Below, one piece after another: positions 47,949 through 59,941 of a DNA stretch of 64,000 nt. The notes below the pieces were generated by a model, which was not told the origin of the DNA, made no database searches, and saw nothing but the letters and a program-made list of their open reading frames with translations. This DNA comes from Acanthosoma haemorrhoidale (Eukaryota; Arthropoda; Insecta; Hemiptera; Acanthosomatidae). Position 1 is the first letter of the stretch, and each line of letters opens with the position of its first letter. The translations under genes were made by a program, and so were the position numbers. The DNA lies in contig OV884009.1 in the NCBI GenBank assembly GCA_930367205.1, positions 106,103,189-106,167,188 on the forward strand. The letters run 5' to 3'.

Positions 47949-48863
47949 AAGGGTGTCCCAGAATTAACGCAAGATTTGATTTAAATAGAAAACACAGTTT
48001 TTAGCATTTTTGTTGTTATTTTTTTTATTGAATTATAAAGTAAATAGGATAGGGTTATTTATGGAATAACACATCGAGCAAATGGCCTCCACGACTTTGC
48101 TGGCACATATGCACTCTTTTGTCGAAATTTTCCATGACCATTTGGCATAAATGTGATTGAATTTCGTTGATGCAGCATTGAATTTCCTATTTCAATGCAC
48201 GTGGTCTTGAACCCACGTGGGTGGACGTGGGCTTGTTGACAAACACCTTTGACTTAAAATAACCCCATAAAAAGAAATCTAAAGGTGTTAAACCACACGA
48301 TCTAGGGGGCCAATTCTGATCACCAAAACGAGAGAGTACACGACCTGGAAATGTCTCATGCAGTATTTGAATTGTTTCATGGGCTGTATGGCATGTGGCA
48401 CCATCTTGTTGAAACCACATATTAGCCACATCAATATCATCCAATTTCGGCACAAAGAACTGTGTTTACGACGCCGAATTGATGTTCCTGAATTTTCAAC
48501 AACACTCTCACGCACTGCTTCGAAATTGACATTATAACGGATTGTTTTTGGACGACCAGTGTGTTTAGTGCCTCCAACTGATCCAATCTCCCTAAATTTT
48601 TCAATTAATGTCTTCACAGTTGATGAAGTCAAAACACTATTCCGACCATATTTTGTATGAAATTTTCTAACTGTGGCCGCCAAACTTTCATTATTTTTGA
48701 GATAATGTTCAACAATAAAGACACGTGGTTCTATCGTGTAACGCTCCATTTTTACTAACCCTAAACTGTCAGCTGTCAAATTGTTTTTTTTTTTAGGGTT
48801 GCCAGCACTTTACTGCACAAATGGCGGCAAATTCAAATCTTGCGTTAATTCTGGGACACCCTT
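47949..48863 (-). mobile_element. mariner-family transposon, internally deleted
   Basis: Terminal inverted repeats AAGGGTGTCCCAGAATTAAC... at 47949 and its reverse complement ending at 48863, both flanked by TA. Length 915 against about 1.3 kb for complete elements. Minus-strand transposase begins MERYTIEPRVFIVEHYLKNN at about 48749 and keeps the helix-turn-helix and RPKTIRYNVNFEAVRESV. It then jumps, near 48465, to KLDDIDVANMWFQQDGATCH, and continues to LTPLDFFLWGYFKSKV. The deletion removes the first catalytic Asp; the second (QQDGA) remains. Cannot transpose by itself. Confidence 0.92.
48187..48779 (-). pseudogene. Truncated mariner transposase
   Basis: Two overlapping frames (48779-48288 and 48453-48187) split by the internal deletion. 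QQDGATCHTAH and the PLDFFLWGY motif place it with mariner-like DDE transposases whose termini begin GGTGTCCC. Confidence 0.9.
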
Positions 48864-48986
48864 TACATATCGGCGAATATGATGGGGCATCATAAAAACC
48901 TTTTTCGGTACCAGAGACACACTTCCTTAGTTGCGGAAATTTCCATTTCCTAATTTTTTCCATTAATCAAGACTTGCTGAACAGTA

Positions 48987-49662
48987 GTTTCAGGTAAAGC
49001 CAATGCACGGGTTGCATATCTTTGGCCTCAACCGTCTTCCACTAAAGCAACAACAAGGGCTACTTGCTCGCTTATCAAAACAATTTTTTTAATTAAATTT
49101 TTAAAAACCTTTTGCCATATTTTTAGAGACCAGTTACACAAGAAATCAAAATAGAAATTTCTGTATAATTTTTTGAATATTTATTGGCTATTTCCTTCAT
49201 ATTTATACCCCCTATCACTGTAAACGTTTAATATTAATTAAAAAATAATTTAAAACCAAATGAATTCTATTAGGAAGCAAATATTTGAATTTGTTTATGT
49301 GCGTTACTTTTTTTGTGGGGATACTGTATGAAGGAAAACAAAAACTTACAACTAAGCCTAAATGTGTACTTGATTTTAATATTATTAACGTCTCAACCCC
49401 AAAGTGTGATTCAATTATTGTTTACCATATAATTAATATATTCAATGTTGTGTTAATTTTGAAAAATTGTATATTTTTTTTAAGGAAAACAAAATGCAAA
49501 GTTATGTCACTTAAATAGTAGCAAGAAAATGTACACTAATTGAATAAAAATAAATACTAAAGACAATGTATCATCACAGTAATCAAATATTTTAGCGAAA
49601 GTATACATAGTTATATTTTTTTAAATAGTTACAAACAGGTACTTTTGTATTAAATCTGCATC
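48987..49662. repeat. 677-bp direct duplication, copy B
   Basis: Copy of 44325-45001, 4.66 kb away on the same strand. 49663-49735 adds a third, shorter copy of an inner part (TTTTTAGAGATCAGTTAC...). Confidence 0.92.
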
Positions 49663-49735
49663 TAATTTTTTTAAAAAAAAATCCTTTTGCTACATTTTTA
49701 GAGATCAGTTACTCAAGAAATCAAAATAGAAATGT

Positions 49736-51748
49736 CTGTACTAATTTGAGCGGATATCTCTAATAATTTACGTTAATGAGGTGAACAAAAACATTCAAAA
49801 AAGATAATATGTACAAGTGAACCTTAGACATAAGTACGATAATATAGATTGGTTCGTCAAGTTGTTGAATTCTTTTTTATTGTGATTAAAAAAAAGAGCA
49901 TTGCTTGTCAACAATTAAGAAAATTATTACATAGCTTTGAAATACAATTCAGTTTTCATTTGTTTGACTATAGGCCAACCTATCTAAAAAAAAATTTCTG
50001 AAAAACACAACAAGAGTTTTTGAAAATGTAGGTCGTCATGTAAAACGCTTACAAAATAATGCCCAAAATAAATAGTAAAATATAATCATTGATCTTATTA
50101 TTCATATTATTTTGCGGCAAAGTTTCATCAAAGCCCTAATAATTAAGTAGGTATATTAATCCAGGAAAAGGCACAGAGTAGTAATCTCGTAGTTCTCCAT
50201 AGATTTTCAAACTAAAAAATGAAATTCTGAAGACTAATATTGATAAAATGGGACCTATGCCGTCGTAGTGATTACACAAGATTTTTATGTTACTAAATTT
50301 ATTACATTTGTTATGGCCCATGAATATTTTTTTTAAGCTTCTGTTTTACCTTTTAGATTTTCTGGTTTTAGTCACGGATGCATTTGTATGTACCCATATT
50401 GGTTTTTGGTAATTTCCCCGTCTTGACGATATCGGCGAGAGAACACGTTTTAAAACTCTCTTTACATGTTTACATGAAGTTGATGTTGACGTCTGTGAAT
50501 GTGGTGGATATGCTGTAAATATCCATAGAACGGCATAGTTTTTTAATTATCTTCCAAAAGGAGAAGAGTAATCATTCTCTTTGAAGTGGTCACTGCGGGT
50601 ACGATTGTGATGGTTTTCGGTTGTCCATCTTGATTCCTCGAATCCAATATTCTTTCAGTTCTGGATCATTAGGAAAACGGTGGAAAGAAATTCTTACACC
50701 CTCTACATCATCCATACGTCACACGCATACCTATTTTAAAGCTGGATAAGTGTCCACACGCTATAACTGAACTAATCACAGAAAAATGAAACTCACTAGT
50801 CTGGTTACTACTTCACGTGAAGGGGAAGGGGTGACGACAAAGGGTAACCAAGCAGAACAAGAGGGAAGTCGACACGTTGTGGGTAACCAAAGGGAGGGGA
50901 AAGTTGACACACACCACGCCTCCCCAAGGACTCCCTGTTTCTTCTATACTCAGTGGGGTAGACCGATTTCCCATTACTTTTATAGATTCATTGCGGGACA
51001 TGCAAGTCTCCTTTGCTCACATTTTAGACCTTCTGGTCTACCTTGAGGGCAAAAAAGTTGTGGAATAATCCACTCCATGTACAGCACTTAGAGAATTTGG
51101 TACAGGTACAACCAGCATTCAACTACTTTAGTATTTTTGTTGATGAGCACGGAAACACTCAGATATTATCAGTTTCAGATAATCATCAACATCAAGACAG
51201 TTTCAGATAAGATCAGAACTATTATCTTTTCATCAATGCTATACCAAATGTTAATAAAAATGAACAATTTGAAACATTAAGATATATTTAACATTTCAAT
51301 CAACATTATTGGAAATATTCTTCAGAATATTTTATGTGATTTAAATGAGATCTACAACATATCAAAAAGTCAAAACTTATGCTAAAATTACTTATCAAGG
51401 GTAAATGTTCCCAAAAATTACTTTAGCCTGTTTGAAATTATGAATATGTGAGGGATTCATACATAAAAATACATTTAATAAATACCATTACGATAAAAAA
51501 AAAGTTTTTGTAGGTCTGGTTTTGTGGAAGACAGTCTTGAAAAAGGACAAGAAAACAATAAAATAGAGTGTGCAGTATGACATAATTAAGGATTTCTATG
51601 ATCTTACTAATTACTTCCTGTCGATTGATTGATTTCGTAACAATTGTTGAGTCATCACACACAAGTTCAAAAGCAGTTTATCTAACACGTCCCATTAATT
51701 GATACTGTCCATGTAAATTTTTAACCAGGGCCACAGCTGTATTAAATA
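49736..51748. other. Intergenic, no gene found
   Basis: Mostly AT-rich. 50786-51046 is an open frame of 86 codons in a GC-richer patch with no recognised motif and no splice context. 51600-51748 starts a repeat related to 41000-41160. Confidence 0.4.
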
Positions 51749-52006
51749 CATTGGCTCACAAAAAAAGTGGATACGCTTAGGAAAATTCAAATATTTCCTT
51801 ACTAATAGAATTGTTTCTGATTCTAATTATTTTTTCATTAAATTTTTTGAATGTTTATTGGAGGTTTTATTCATTTATATAGCCCCTTGATAATCACTGA
51901 AATATTTTAATATATTTCAAAAAAGAACCGAAAGATGAAATAATTCAATTTCAGAAAGCAAATATTTAAATTTTTCTAAGAGCGCCACTCTTTTTGTGAG
52001 CCAGTG
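51749..52006. mobile_element. Tc1-derived MITE
   Basis: 258 bases. Termini CATTGGCTCACAAAAAAAGTGG and the inverse CCACTCTTTTTGTGAGCCAGTG, flanked by TA (51747-51748, 52007-52008). The right half resembles the leader of the Tc1-like element at 44500-44663, so it is a deletion product of that family. No coding. Confidence 0.88.
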
Positions 52007-52193
52007 TAAATATTTTTTTAAAAGAATGCCATTAAACTGATTTTAGTTGGTTTTTCATTTTCACCCCCAATAAGCAATATATAACGAAAGAAATTTCTCA
52101 TTTAACTTTACACAACACATAAATTCATTATACACTTCACCGCTCTCTCAATAACCTCTCTTCACGACATTCGGTTGTCTGTTGCCGCCCAAG

Positions 52194-52549
52194 TCATCCG
52201 TGCGCGCCGGTTTTTAAAATTAAGAAAAACGTTATGTGTTCTTTGCATCTCCCTAGGAGAGTAACGTAGTGAGAAGTAAGAAGCGTGGCCGGCGAACGTT
52301 GTGTATACAACACTGGGGTGAGTTTCGTGATGTGGAAAAGGTTTGATTCTGATGTTTTGTGACCAGTGTTTTTCATAAATTTATTCCGATTTTTTTTTAT
52401 ATCTTCCAATACAACGGTCTAATTCATAGTTCGTCCAATTTTCCCTATGTAATCGGTTTGCATTTTCTACATAAACTAGGTCGCTTACATTTAATCCGTA
52501 CTCCTTTCTGTGTTTATCGAATTGTTTTTTTATTATAATCGTGTGATTG
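52194..52549 (-). pseudogene. Older gypsy-type pol, integrase C-terminus (split by copia-3)
   Basis: On the minus strand: KQFDKHRKEYGLNVSDLVYV, then NANRLHRENW, the DKHRK...GDLVYVE-type C-terminal domain of Ty3/gypsy integrases. Continues the reading of 57000 (DLERDRQLALENTKQS) across the copia-3 insertion, with one base lost in an A run. Confidence 0.75.
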
Positions 52550-52717
52550 TGTAGAAATATATTAGGATTACATAGATAAAACACAGACGCTAGGTTAACT
52601 CGTGTATTCCACCATAGTTGTTTTAGTTACAATGAGGCCATATGTTACATATGTATATAATGATCTTGATGTAAGTACAAAGTAGAGGCCAATGCCACAT
52701 CAATATTATTTTTTACA
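52550..52717 (-). repeat. copia-3 3' LTR
   Basis: 168 bases, TGTAAAAAATAATATTG at its minus-strand start and TATTTCTACA at its end. Preceded by the purine tract TTGAGGGGGGG. Confidence 0.95.
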
Positions 52718-52915
52718 CCCCCCCTCAATTTAAAGTATCTTTACAAAAGTACTTTAAATTGCTTACAATCATAAATTGCCCAGTAAAAAAAATAGATTAA
52801 TTAAGTAAATCAAACAGAATATTAAAATTATTTTGATCATATTCCAGTAAATCAAACAACATAGATTAATTAAGTAAATAAAACAAAAATATTGAGTCAA
52901 TGCAGTGAAACTTCA

Positions 52916-55900
52916 TTAATTCTCATCAATAGATAAAACAGCTAACATTTCACAACCAATTTGAAATTTTTGAGTGGACAAAGGTTTAGTAAAGATGTCT
53001 GCCTTATTCAGATCCGATTCGATATATTCTAGCTTTATCAAATTTTTAGAAACTAAATCTTTTATAAAATTCGCCTTTATGTCTATATGCCTACAACGCT
53101 TTGAGTTCTCATAATTGTTAATCATATGAATGGCGCTCTGATTATCGCAATATAATATAGGGATGGAGTCATTTACATATAGATCTTTAACTAAATCGTA
53201 TAAACCAATAAGTTCAGACGAAGTCTGAGATGCAGCATAGTACTCTGCTTCGGCTGTTGATAATGCTACTGACTGCTGCTTAACTGATGCCCATGAAATT
53301 AAATTATCTCCATAAAATATGGCAGATCCACTTGTACTTTTTCTGTCATTTTTATCTCCTGCCCAGTCAGCATCCGTATAAGCCACCAAATCGTTTTTAC
53401 CCTTTCTATAGACCAACCCAAAATTTTTAGCCACGTTCAAATATTTTAGAATCCGCTTGCCTGCATTCCATAAACTTTTAGTGGGTTTATCCAAGTAGCG
53501 ACTAAGATATGCAACAGCATACGTAATGTCAGGTCTGCTCACCAGGCATAAATACATCAGACTACCTATAAGTTGTCTGTATGGGACATCGATTGTAAAT
53601 TGGAGTTATTGCCTTTTTACAATTCTCCATGTCAAACTTTTTCAAAATTATGTCTATGAAACCCTGCTGCGATATCTTTATTGTTTGAGAATCCCTTTTA
53701 ATATCCATTCCGAGAAAATGATTCGCAACTCCTAGATCTTTAATATCAAATTCCTTTTTTAATAGATTTACCATTTCATTTATTTCCTCCTGTAATCCAA
53801 CTAAAAGAATGTCGTCCACAAAAATTAAAAGCCAAATAATATTTTTATAGTACAAACACACATCTCTTTCGGATCTTTTAAACCCCAATTCAATTAAAAA
53901 ATCATTGAAACGTTCATTCCACCTTTTGGAAGCCACTTTTAAACCGTACAGTGAGCGATTTAACTTTTGAATATTAGAATCACTATTGACACCTTCAGGT
54001 GTCCTTATATATATATCATTTTCTAAAAACCCATTTAAAAATGCTGTCGGTACATCTAATTGTTTAATCTCGTAGTCAAGATTAAGCGCAAATGAAAATA
54101 AAGTCCTGATACTACTCATCTTAGCGACAGGTGAGTATACATCATACGTGCACTTTTCCTGAAAGCCTCTAGCCACTAGTCTCGCTTTCTTTGCACCATT
54201 TTGCTTTGTGGTAAATACCCATTTTGTGTCTATGGCCTTTTCACCTTCAGGTATTGTTGTCGGAGACCATGTTTCGAATTTTTTATGTGCTGTCAAATCA
54301 TCATCGATAGCTTTCCTCCACTCCGGTCCAGCTTTAACGGCTTCTTGAAAAATTTTAGGATTACCATCGTAAGACATAAGACAATAAGCTGAATAGAGTT
54401 CATATTCCTTTAAGTGAGAAGGAAGCTTTGTCTCCCGAGTTGATCTCCTTTCGTTATTAGAATTTAGTTCAGGTACAGTTGGTCCAACATTTATATCGTC
54501 ATCAATTGGGAAACCATGTTTAAAAGATACATTGTCATTTGTTTCTTGAGTAAAATTTTTACTGTCAAAGTAATAATTATTTTCGTCAAATTTAACGTCA
54601 CGTGAAATAATGATTTTATTTAATTGAGGGTCCCATAAACGATACCCATTTGAAGCATAGCCTACCATTCTAGCTTCATTAGCTCGTTGATCTAATTTAT
54701 TCCCTTTAGGTAACTTATAATACCAAGCCTTACAACCAAAAACTCTTAGTTTCCCTAAATTTGTCTTACCAAGATATATATCTGCTGGAATTTTACCATC
54801 AAGCGCTCTAGTTGGGGAACGATTAAGTTGATATGCAGCGCATCTCACTGCCTCCCCCCATAGATATTTGGGCAGATTACTATCAGCAAACATAGCTCGT
54901 GCTTTATTTAATAAAGTCCTATTGAGTCTCTCAGACACTCCACAACTTTGGGGTGAATATGTAGTATTAAACTCCATCCTTATACCGTTATTACTACAAA
55001 AATTTCTCAAATTATTACAAGTAAATTCGGTACCATTATCGACACGCAGCCGTGAAACATAAATATCAGACGCTCTTAACTGTTTAATATGATCTATAAC
55101 CCGTTGAGTAGCTTCGGATTTTTGTTAAAGCAAATACAACATCGTAAAATGTGAAAAATCATCTACTACTGCAAGGTAGTATCGTTCCCCGTTAATGCTA
55201 GTGTGATTTGTAGGACCCCATACATTACAATGTAACAAATTACCTACGCGACTTGACCTGGGTTTAATAACATCTTTAAAAGGTGCTCTAGTAGCCTTTC
55301 CTTTTTGACACGAATCACACGGATCTTGACTATAAGGCAAACCCATTAAGCGTAAACCTCCTCTGTTCAAGTGGCCTAATCTTAAGTGCCAAATATTGGA
55401 AGTTTCACTGCTTACATTAAATGTATTTATTTCATTATTGACATATCTAAATTTTACTATAAATAGGTTTCTTATTAACTCACACATAAATAGGATAGAA
55501 TCATTTCTTACGACAAAAGCCTTTTTGTCTTTAAAAATAATTTTGAAATTCGAATCAAGCAATTTTTTGACTGAAAGTAGATTACATGTTAAATGTTTTA
55601 CTATAATTACATGAATACTGAAAACAATGTCATCACAGTTATCGGGTCGAACCCTTAAAATGCCACGTTTATTTGCCAATAATGTTTCACCGTTAGCAAC
55701 TTTAATGTTTAAAGGCGGAATACTCACAATATTCGTGACAAAATCAGCTGTTTCCGTGGTAACCATATGACTCGTAGCTCCAGAGTCGAGGACAAAATTC
55801 ATGTAGCCATCTCTTGGTGGTCCAACATCTGCCGAAAATGCCACAAACGATACGTCTCGAAGACTCCCAGATGTTTCTAGATCATTTGAGGCAATAACGG

Positions 55901-56702
55901 ATATATCCTCATCTTGTTGACAAACATTGCTGGTCATCTGACTTCTTCTGTTTTCATTCCAACGATTTTCATTGAAATTTCTTGATTGTTTTGAAAAATG
56001 TCTCTGCGGTGGAAAATTCTTATCATTCTTCCTGAAATTATTATTTGACTTTTTAGGACAATTATATGACAAATGTCTACTATCACCACACTCATAGCAT
56101 TTCTTAATTTGACTAAATGCTTTGAATGATGTATCAGTTTCATCACTACCATTTTGTATGTGATTAATTTTTAGTTCAGCATCTAGTAATCGAGATTTAA
56201 CAAAATCGAGAGTTAATTCGGTATCCATTGCTTCCAAAACAGTAACTACTTTTTCGTATTCGTTTGGGATTGTCAATAGTAGGTGACAAACGAGATCCTC
56301 TTGTTTGAGTTTAGAGCCCATTGACTCGAGGTCCCTCACGAGATTGTCAAATTTATTAAAATGTTCTTGTAGAGAAGTCGTACACTTTAAAATTAAAAGT
56401 TTTTTACGTACCAGTAGTTTTGATATAGCACTTTTTCTTTCAAAAATGTTGCTTAAAGCAGACATCATGTCGTTTGCCGTTCCACAACTTCTCACGTAAT
56501 CAATATGGCGATCGGTAATACAGTTGATAATAATGTTTTTGGCTTTCTTGTCCAATTCCTTGTTGCTGCTAGTGATTTCCTCATCTTTATCCAGTACTGA
56601 TTTTACACCTTTTTCATCTAATAACATTAACACTCTGAATTTCCAGTTGTGAAAATTATTGTCCGTCAACTGAGGGTATGTTAACGTGTGTCCCGTAGCC
56701 AT
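52916..56702 (-). pseudogene. copia-3 gag-pol, one stop and one frameshift
   Basis: Gag from 56702 (MATGHTLTYPQLTDNNFHN) with a complete CCHC knuckle, CYECGDSRHLSYNC. Protease FVLDSGATSHM near 55800. GAG-pre-integrase WHLRLGH near 55390 and zinc-finger CDSC. Integrase D-D (DDFSHF, VDNGTEF) and GVSERLNRTL. In-frame TAA at 55125 lies between the first and second catalytic Asp, where copia-1 has KNKSEA. RT (KTARLVARG-type block, LDVPTAFLNG, FVDDILLVG) to 53600; a short frameshift; then VPYRQLIGSLMYLC and RNase H (AYTDADWAGD, ALSTAEAEYYAAS, YCDNQSAI) to 52916. Confidence 0.95.
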
Positions 56703-56825
56703 GACTGTCTCTCACGTTAATTTTTCTTTTCCAACACAAAACACGTCACTATCCAAAAACAAACAACCGGTAAAATTCCCTTTACTCACACAAAGTACTT
56801 TTTGAACATGACTGGGCCCATAACC

Positions 56826-56993
56826 TGTAGAAATATATTAGGATTACATAGATAAAACACAGACGCTAGGTTAACTCGTGTATTCCACCATAGTTGTTTT
56901 AGTTACAATGAGGCCATATGTTACATATGTATATAATGATCTTGATGTAAGTACAAAGTAGAGGCCAATGCCACATCAATATTATTTTTTACA
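56826..56993 (-). repeat. copia-3 5' LTR
   Basis: No difference found against 52550-52717. Next to it lies GGTTATGGGCCCAG (minus strand, 56812-56825), the internal initiator-tRNA primer site shared with copia-1 and copia-2. Confidence 0.95.
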
Positions 56994-58330
56994 GATTGCT
57001 TTGTATTTTCTAGTGCTAATTGTCTGTCTCTTTCTAAATCTGTTTTCGTATGGCGTTTTTTCAATTCATGTGGTAAAATATTCATATTTTCGCCTTCTAA
57101 TAAATATTTTGGAGAGAATTTCTTAACTGTGTGCTCCGTTTATAGTTATACATTTCTGTGCTATTGTTGTCCAAGCTGTTTTTCATTTATCTTCATTCAT
57201 TTTGCATATTATTTTATTAACTAAAGTTTGATTTATTCTTTCGTTGAGGCCATTTGAAAAAGGTGATTCAACCGCAGTGAAAATTAATCTTATCTTATAT
57301 TCATTTAGGAATGCTTTAAATTCTCTATAATTTATCCCTAGGTATTGTTCCGCTAAAACTAGGTCTACGGTATGATTCTGTGCTAACATTTTTGTCAATT
57401 TTATGAAATCATCATAGGTTTGAGTTTTTGAAGTCGCAATATAAGCATATCTTGCGAAGTATTTTTTTGTTGAACGATAGCCTCCGAAACCTCCGATTGT
57501 ATCTATGGGTACAATTTCAAATGGGTACGTTGCTGGGCCTAAGTGTGATAATAAGCCAATCCTAAAGTTTTTTTCTTGAATTTTTTTTATACATATTTGG
57601 CACTGATCACAAATTTTATTTACTGGTGATATTTTTTGCTGTGTATAATGGTATATTGGTTATATTGGTATAATGGTGTGACCTTATTTTGCATCTGTGC
57701 TTTTTCTATGTGACAATAGGTGTTGAGTTTGCTAAAATCTTCTGCTAACACAATTTTGTCTCTTTTTACCCTTTTTTGGTTATAGATATCGTCCTTGAGT
57801 TTTAATTTATTTATTTTTCCTTGTAGTGTTTTGTTTCTGTTTTGGTTATTTTTTATGTCCTCCAGACTTATTAAATTTACTGTTTTTAATGTTTCTTCTG
57901 CATTTTCATTTGTTGCTAAAACTGGATTTCTACTTAGACAATGCGCTTCTTAGTTACTTTTTCATGAGTTGTGTCTTATTACAATATCATACTAAGATAG
58001 GTAATATGTCGTCTCCTAGCTCCTCATCCGTTCTAGATTTTATTCTCAAGTTTTCTAAAGGGTTGTGATCTGTACATATTATGAATTTTTTCTTATGAGC
58101 CAGTATTGCCAGAATTTTACTGTTTATTTTATTGCTAGACATTCTAAATATATTGTTTTTTTTTCCTTTTTCGAGCTTCAGTCAATATCATTGAAAAATA
58201 TGCTACTGGTTTTTCATCTCAATTTTGTTCTTGCTGCATTAATACTGCTCATATTCCTTGGATGCTTGGATCTGTGTATATTTTAATTGGTATATCTGTA
58301 AATTGATTGTCCTCATGTTTACTAATTTTA
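56994..58330 (-). pseudogene. Older gypsy-type pol, RNase H and integrase
   Basis: Minus strand, decayed. RNase H: YTDPSIQGI near 58280, EKPVAYFSMILTEARKRKK near 58200 and CTDHNPLENLRIKSRT near 58070. Integrase zinc finger C-x2-C near 57600; core FEIVPIDTIGGFGGYRS near 57500 and LIFTAVESPFSNGLNERINQ near 57240. Order and motifs identify Ty3/gypsy. Many stops. No LTR was found for it. Confidence 0.75.
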
Positions 58331-59495
58331 AATTATTGATATCTTTATTTTTTATTTTCAACAATTTTGAATTTATTGATGAGACATTTACTCCTGAGTC
58401 ATAGATTCCTGTAACTTGATTTTAATTAATGGTGGCACTACAAGTTTTGGATTTTCTTCATTCACTTTCTTTATTAATTATTAAGTGGTTATGAACTTTT
58501 ATTCTTCTTTTATAAGAAATAGCCTGGAAGGCTCGAGGATTACCACAGGCTCGCCGCTATCACCAGTGAGCTTATCCTTCGATGCAAACGTAAATATAAA
58601 TATACAGTAAACTGTAAACTGTTCCTATTTAAAGTCACGTTGAATTAAAACGTTGGCGTATGCTATTGAGCTCAGCACTTCTCTGGCAGGAATGGGTCTA
58701 GGTTTTACTTCTTGCTCTGCCTACTTCGTACTTGGATTATATAATCTTTATTTAAAATAGAAACGAAAAATGTTAATTTAGCAACAGATGTTTAGTTATT
58801 TTGTAATTGTACCTATTGATAGAATTATTGCTGTTCTTACCATACTCTCGTATTAATGGATTTTCAGAAGCTATTGTTGTGTTGAGTCAGTTTGAGAAAG
58901 GACAAATTCTTGAATTGTAGGGAGTACAAAGTGTGGTTACTTTTGTTTAGCGAGAGTAAGTTTGATGATACGGGATTCCTAAGTTTTAGATCCTTTCAAG
59001 TTAACCTTACTGCCATACCACTTTTGGTTATGCAAGTGGAACTCGATAATTATGAAGTATAGGTTATGAATGACTGATTTGCAAAGTATAAGTTTGTTTT
59101 TGGGGCTTGGCTGAGATTATTATTACGTGATTTTTTTTTTTCCTGTTGATATGCCCTGTGAATGTGGTGGACCTTTCTGGGGCCAAACCAAGATATTGGG
59201 CTGATTTTGGCAACTGAATGAGTGCAGAGTTTATAGAGAGATGGTTCTGACAGGTTTCGGTTAATTTTTAATTTCCAGTTTAGGCAAATTTTGTTTACTT
59301 TTTTGACATTGTATTGTAACCGGTTTACTATTATGTTGATGTGGCACGATGATGTATATAAAGCAATGTTAAAAAAAAAAATTGTTGAAAGCCCTCACTG
59401 CCCACATTTGGTCCCCCAAGCCACTGATTCACGCTTGAGTGTATATTTTATTAGATTTTATGTATATTTTTTTGTGTACACATTGTACATATCGC
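58331..59495. other. Intergenic, no gene found
   Basis: Probable further decay of the gypsy-type pol up to about 58480, then AT-rich sequence with no recognised feature. Confidence 0.35.
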
Positions 59496-59735
59496 ACATC
59501 TAGAATGAAAGGGGCACAAATGAAAAAATACCGTTTTTGAGTGAGTAGCATTGCAGGATTCGCGGGAATCAGTTTTGACACTGTCGCTTACAGGCCATTT
59601 TTTAGTGTTAGCGGTTGCCTCGTAAAAGCCCTAAAAAAAACTTCCAAAATAGCCGTAATATAATGTTTAAGAAACTTTAAACGCGGTTTCCTAATAACAG
59701 CACTTATTGAGTTGTGCCCCTTTCATTCTGGATGT
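59496..59735. mobile_element. MITE with 22-bp terminal inverted repeats
   Basis: Begins ACATCTAGAATGAAAGGGGCACAA and ends with the inverse TTGTGCCCCTTTCATTCTGGATGT (one mismatch near the tip). 240 bases, moderately GC-rich centre, no coding. Flanks do not show a clear duplication, so the superfamily is undetermined. Confidence 0.75.
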
Positions 59736-59941
59736 ACAATATTTGTATTTTTTCTCTGAATGTTTTCAGCTTTTTTTGACCTTGTGATACACATGCAAAT
59801 AGTCTGTATATTATATATAAAGAATTTTTATTTTTTTCGGGATAAAGACGGTTTTAAAGCAGAAACTAAAGTGCACTGATGCAATAATGCCAATACCACT
59901 AGAATAAGAATGGGATAGGAATAAATAAAAAAAAAAAAAAA

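Larger units (their letters stand above)
52550..56993 (-). mobile_element. copia-3: nearly complete LTR retrotransposon, identical LTRs
   Basis: 4444 bases, inserted in the older gypsy integrase with target duplication GATTG (52545-52549, 56994-56998). LTRs 52550-52717 and 56826-56993 (168 bases) show no difference. Primer site at 56812-56825 and a G7 purine tract by the left LTR. One long gag-pol frame from 56702 is broken by a single in-frame TAA (55125-55127) and by one frameshift near 53590. All catalytic motifs are otherwise present. Very young. Confidence 0.97.

Noticed and set aside
50786..51068. Overlapping frames of 62-86 codons in a GC-richer patch
   Set aside because: Three frames on both strands are open at once, as in non-coding GC-rich DNA. 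No motif or splice signals.
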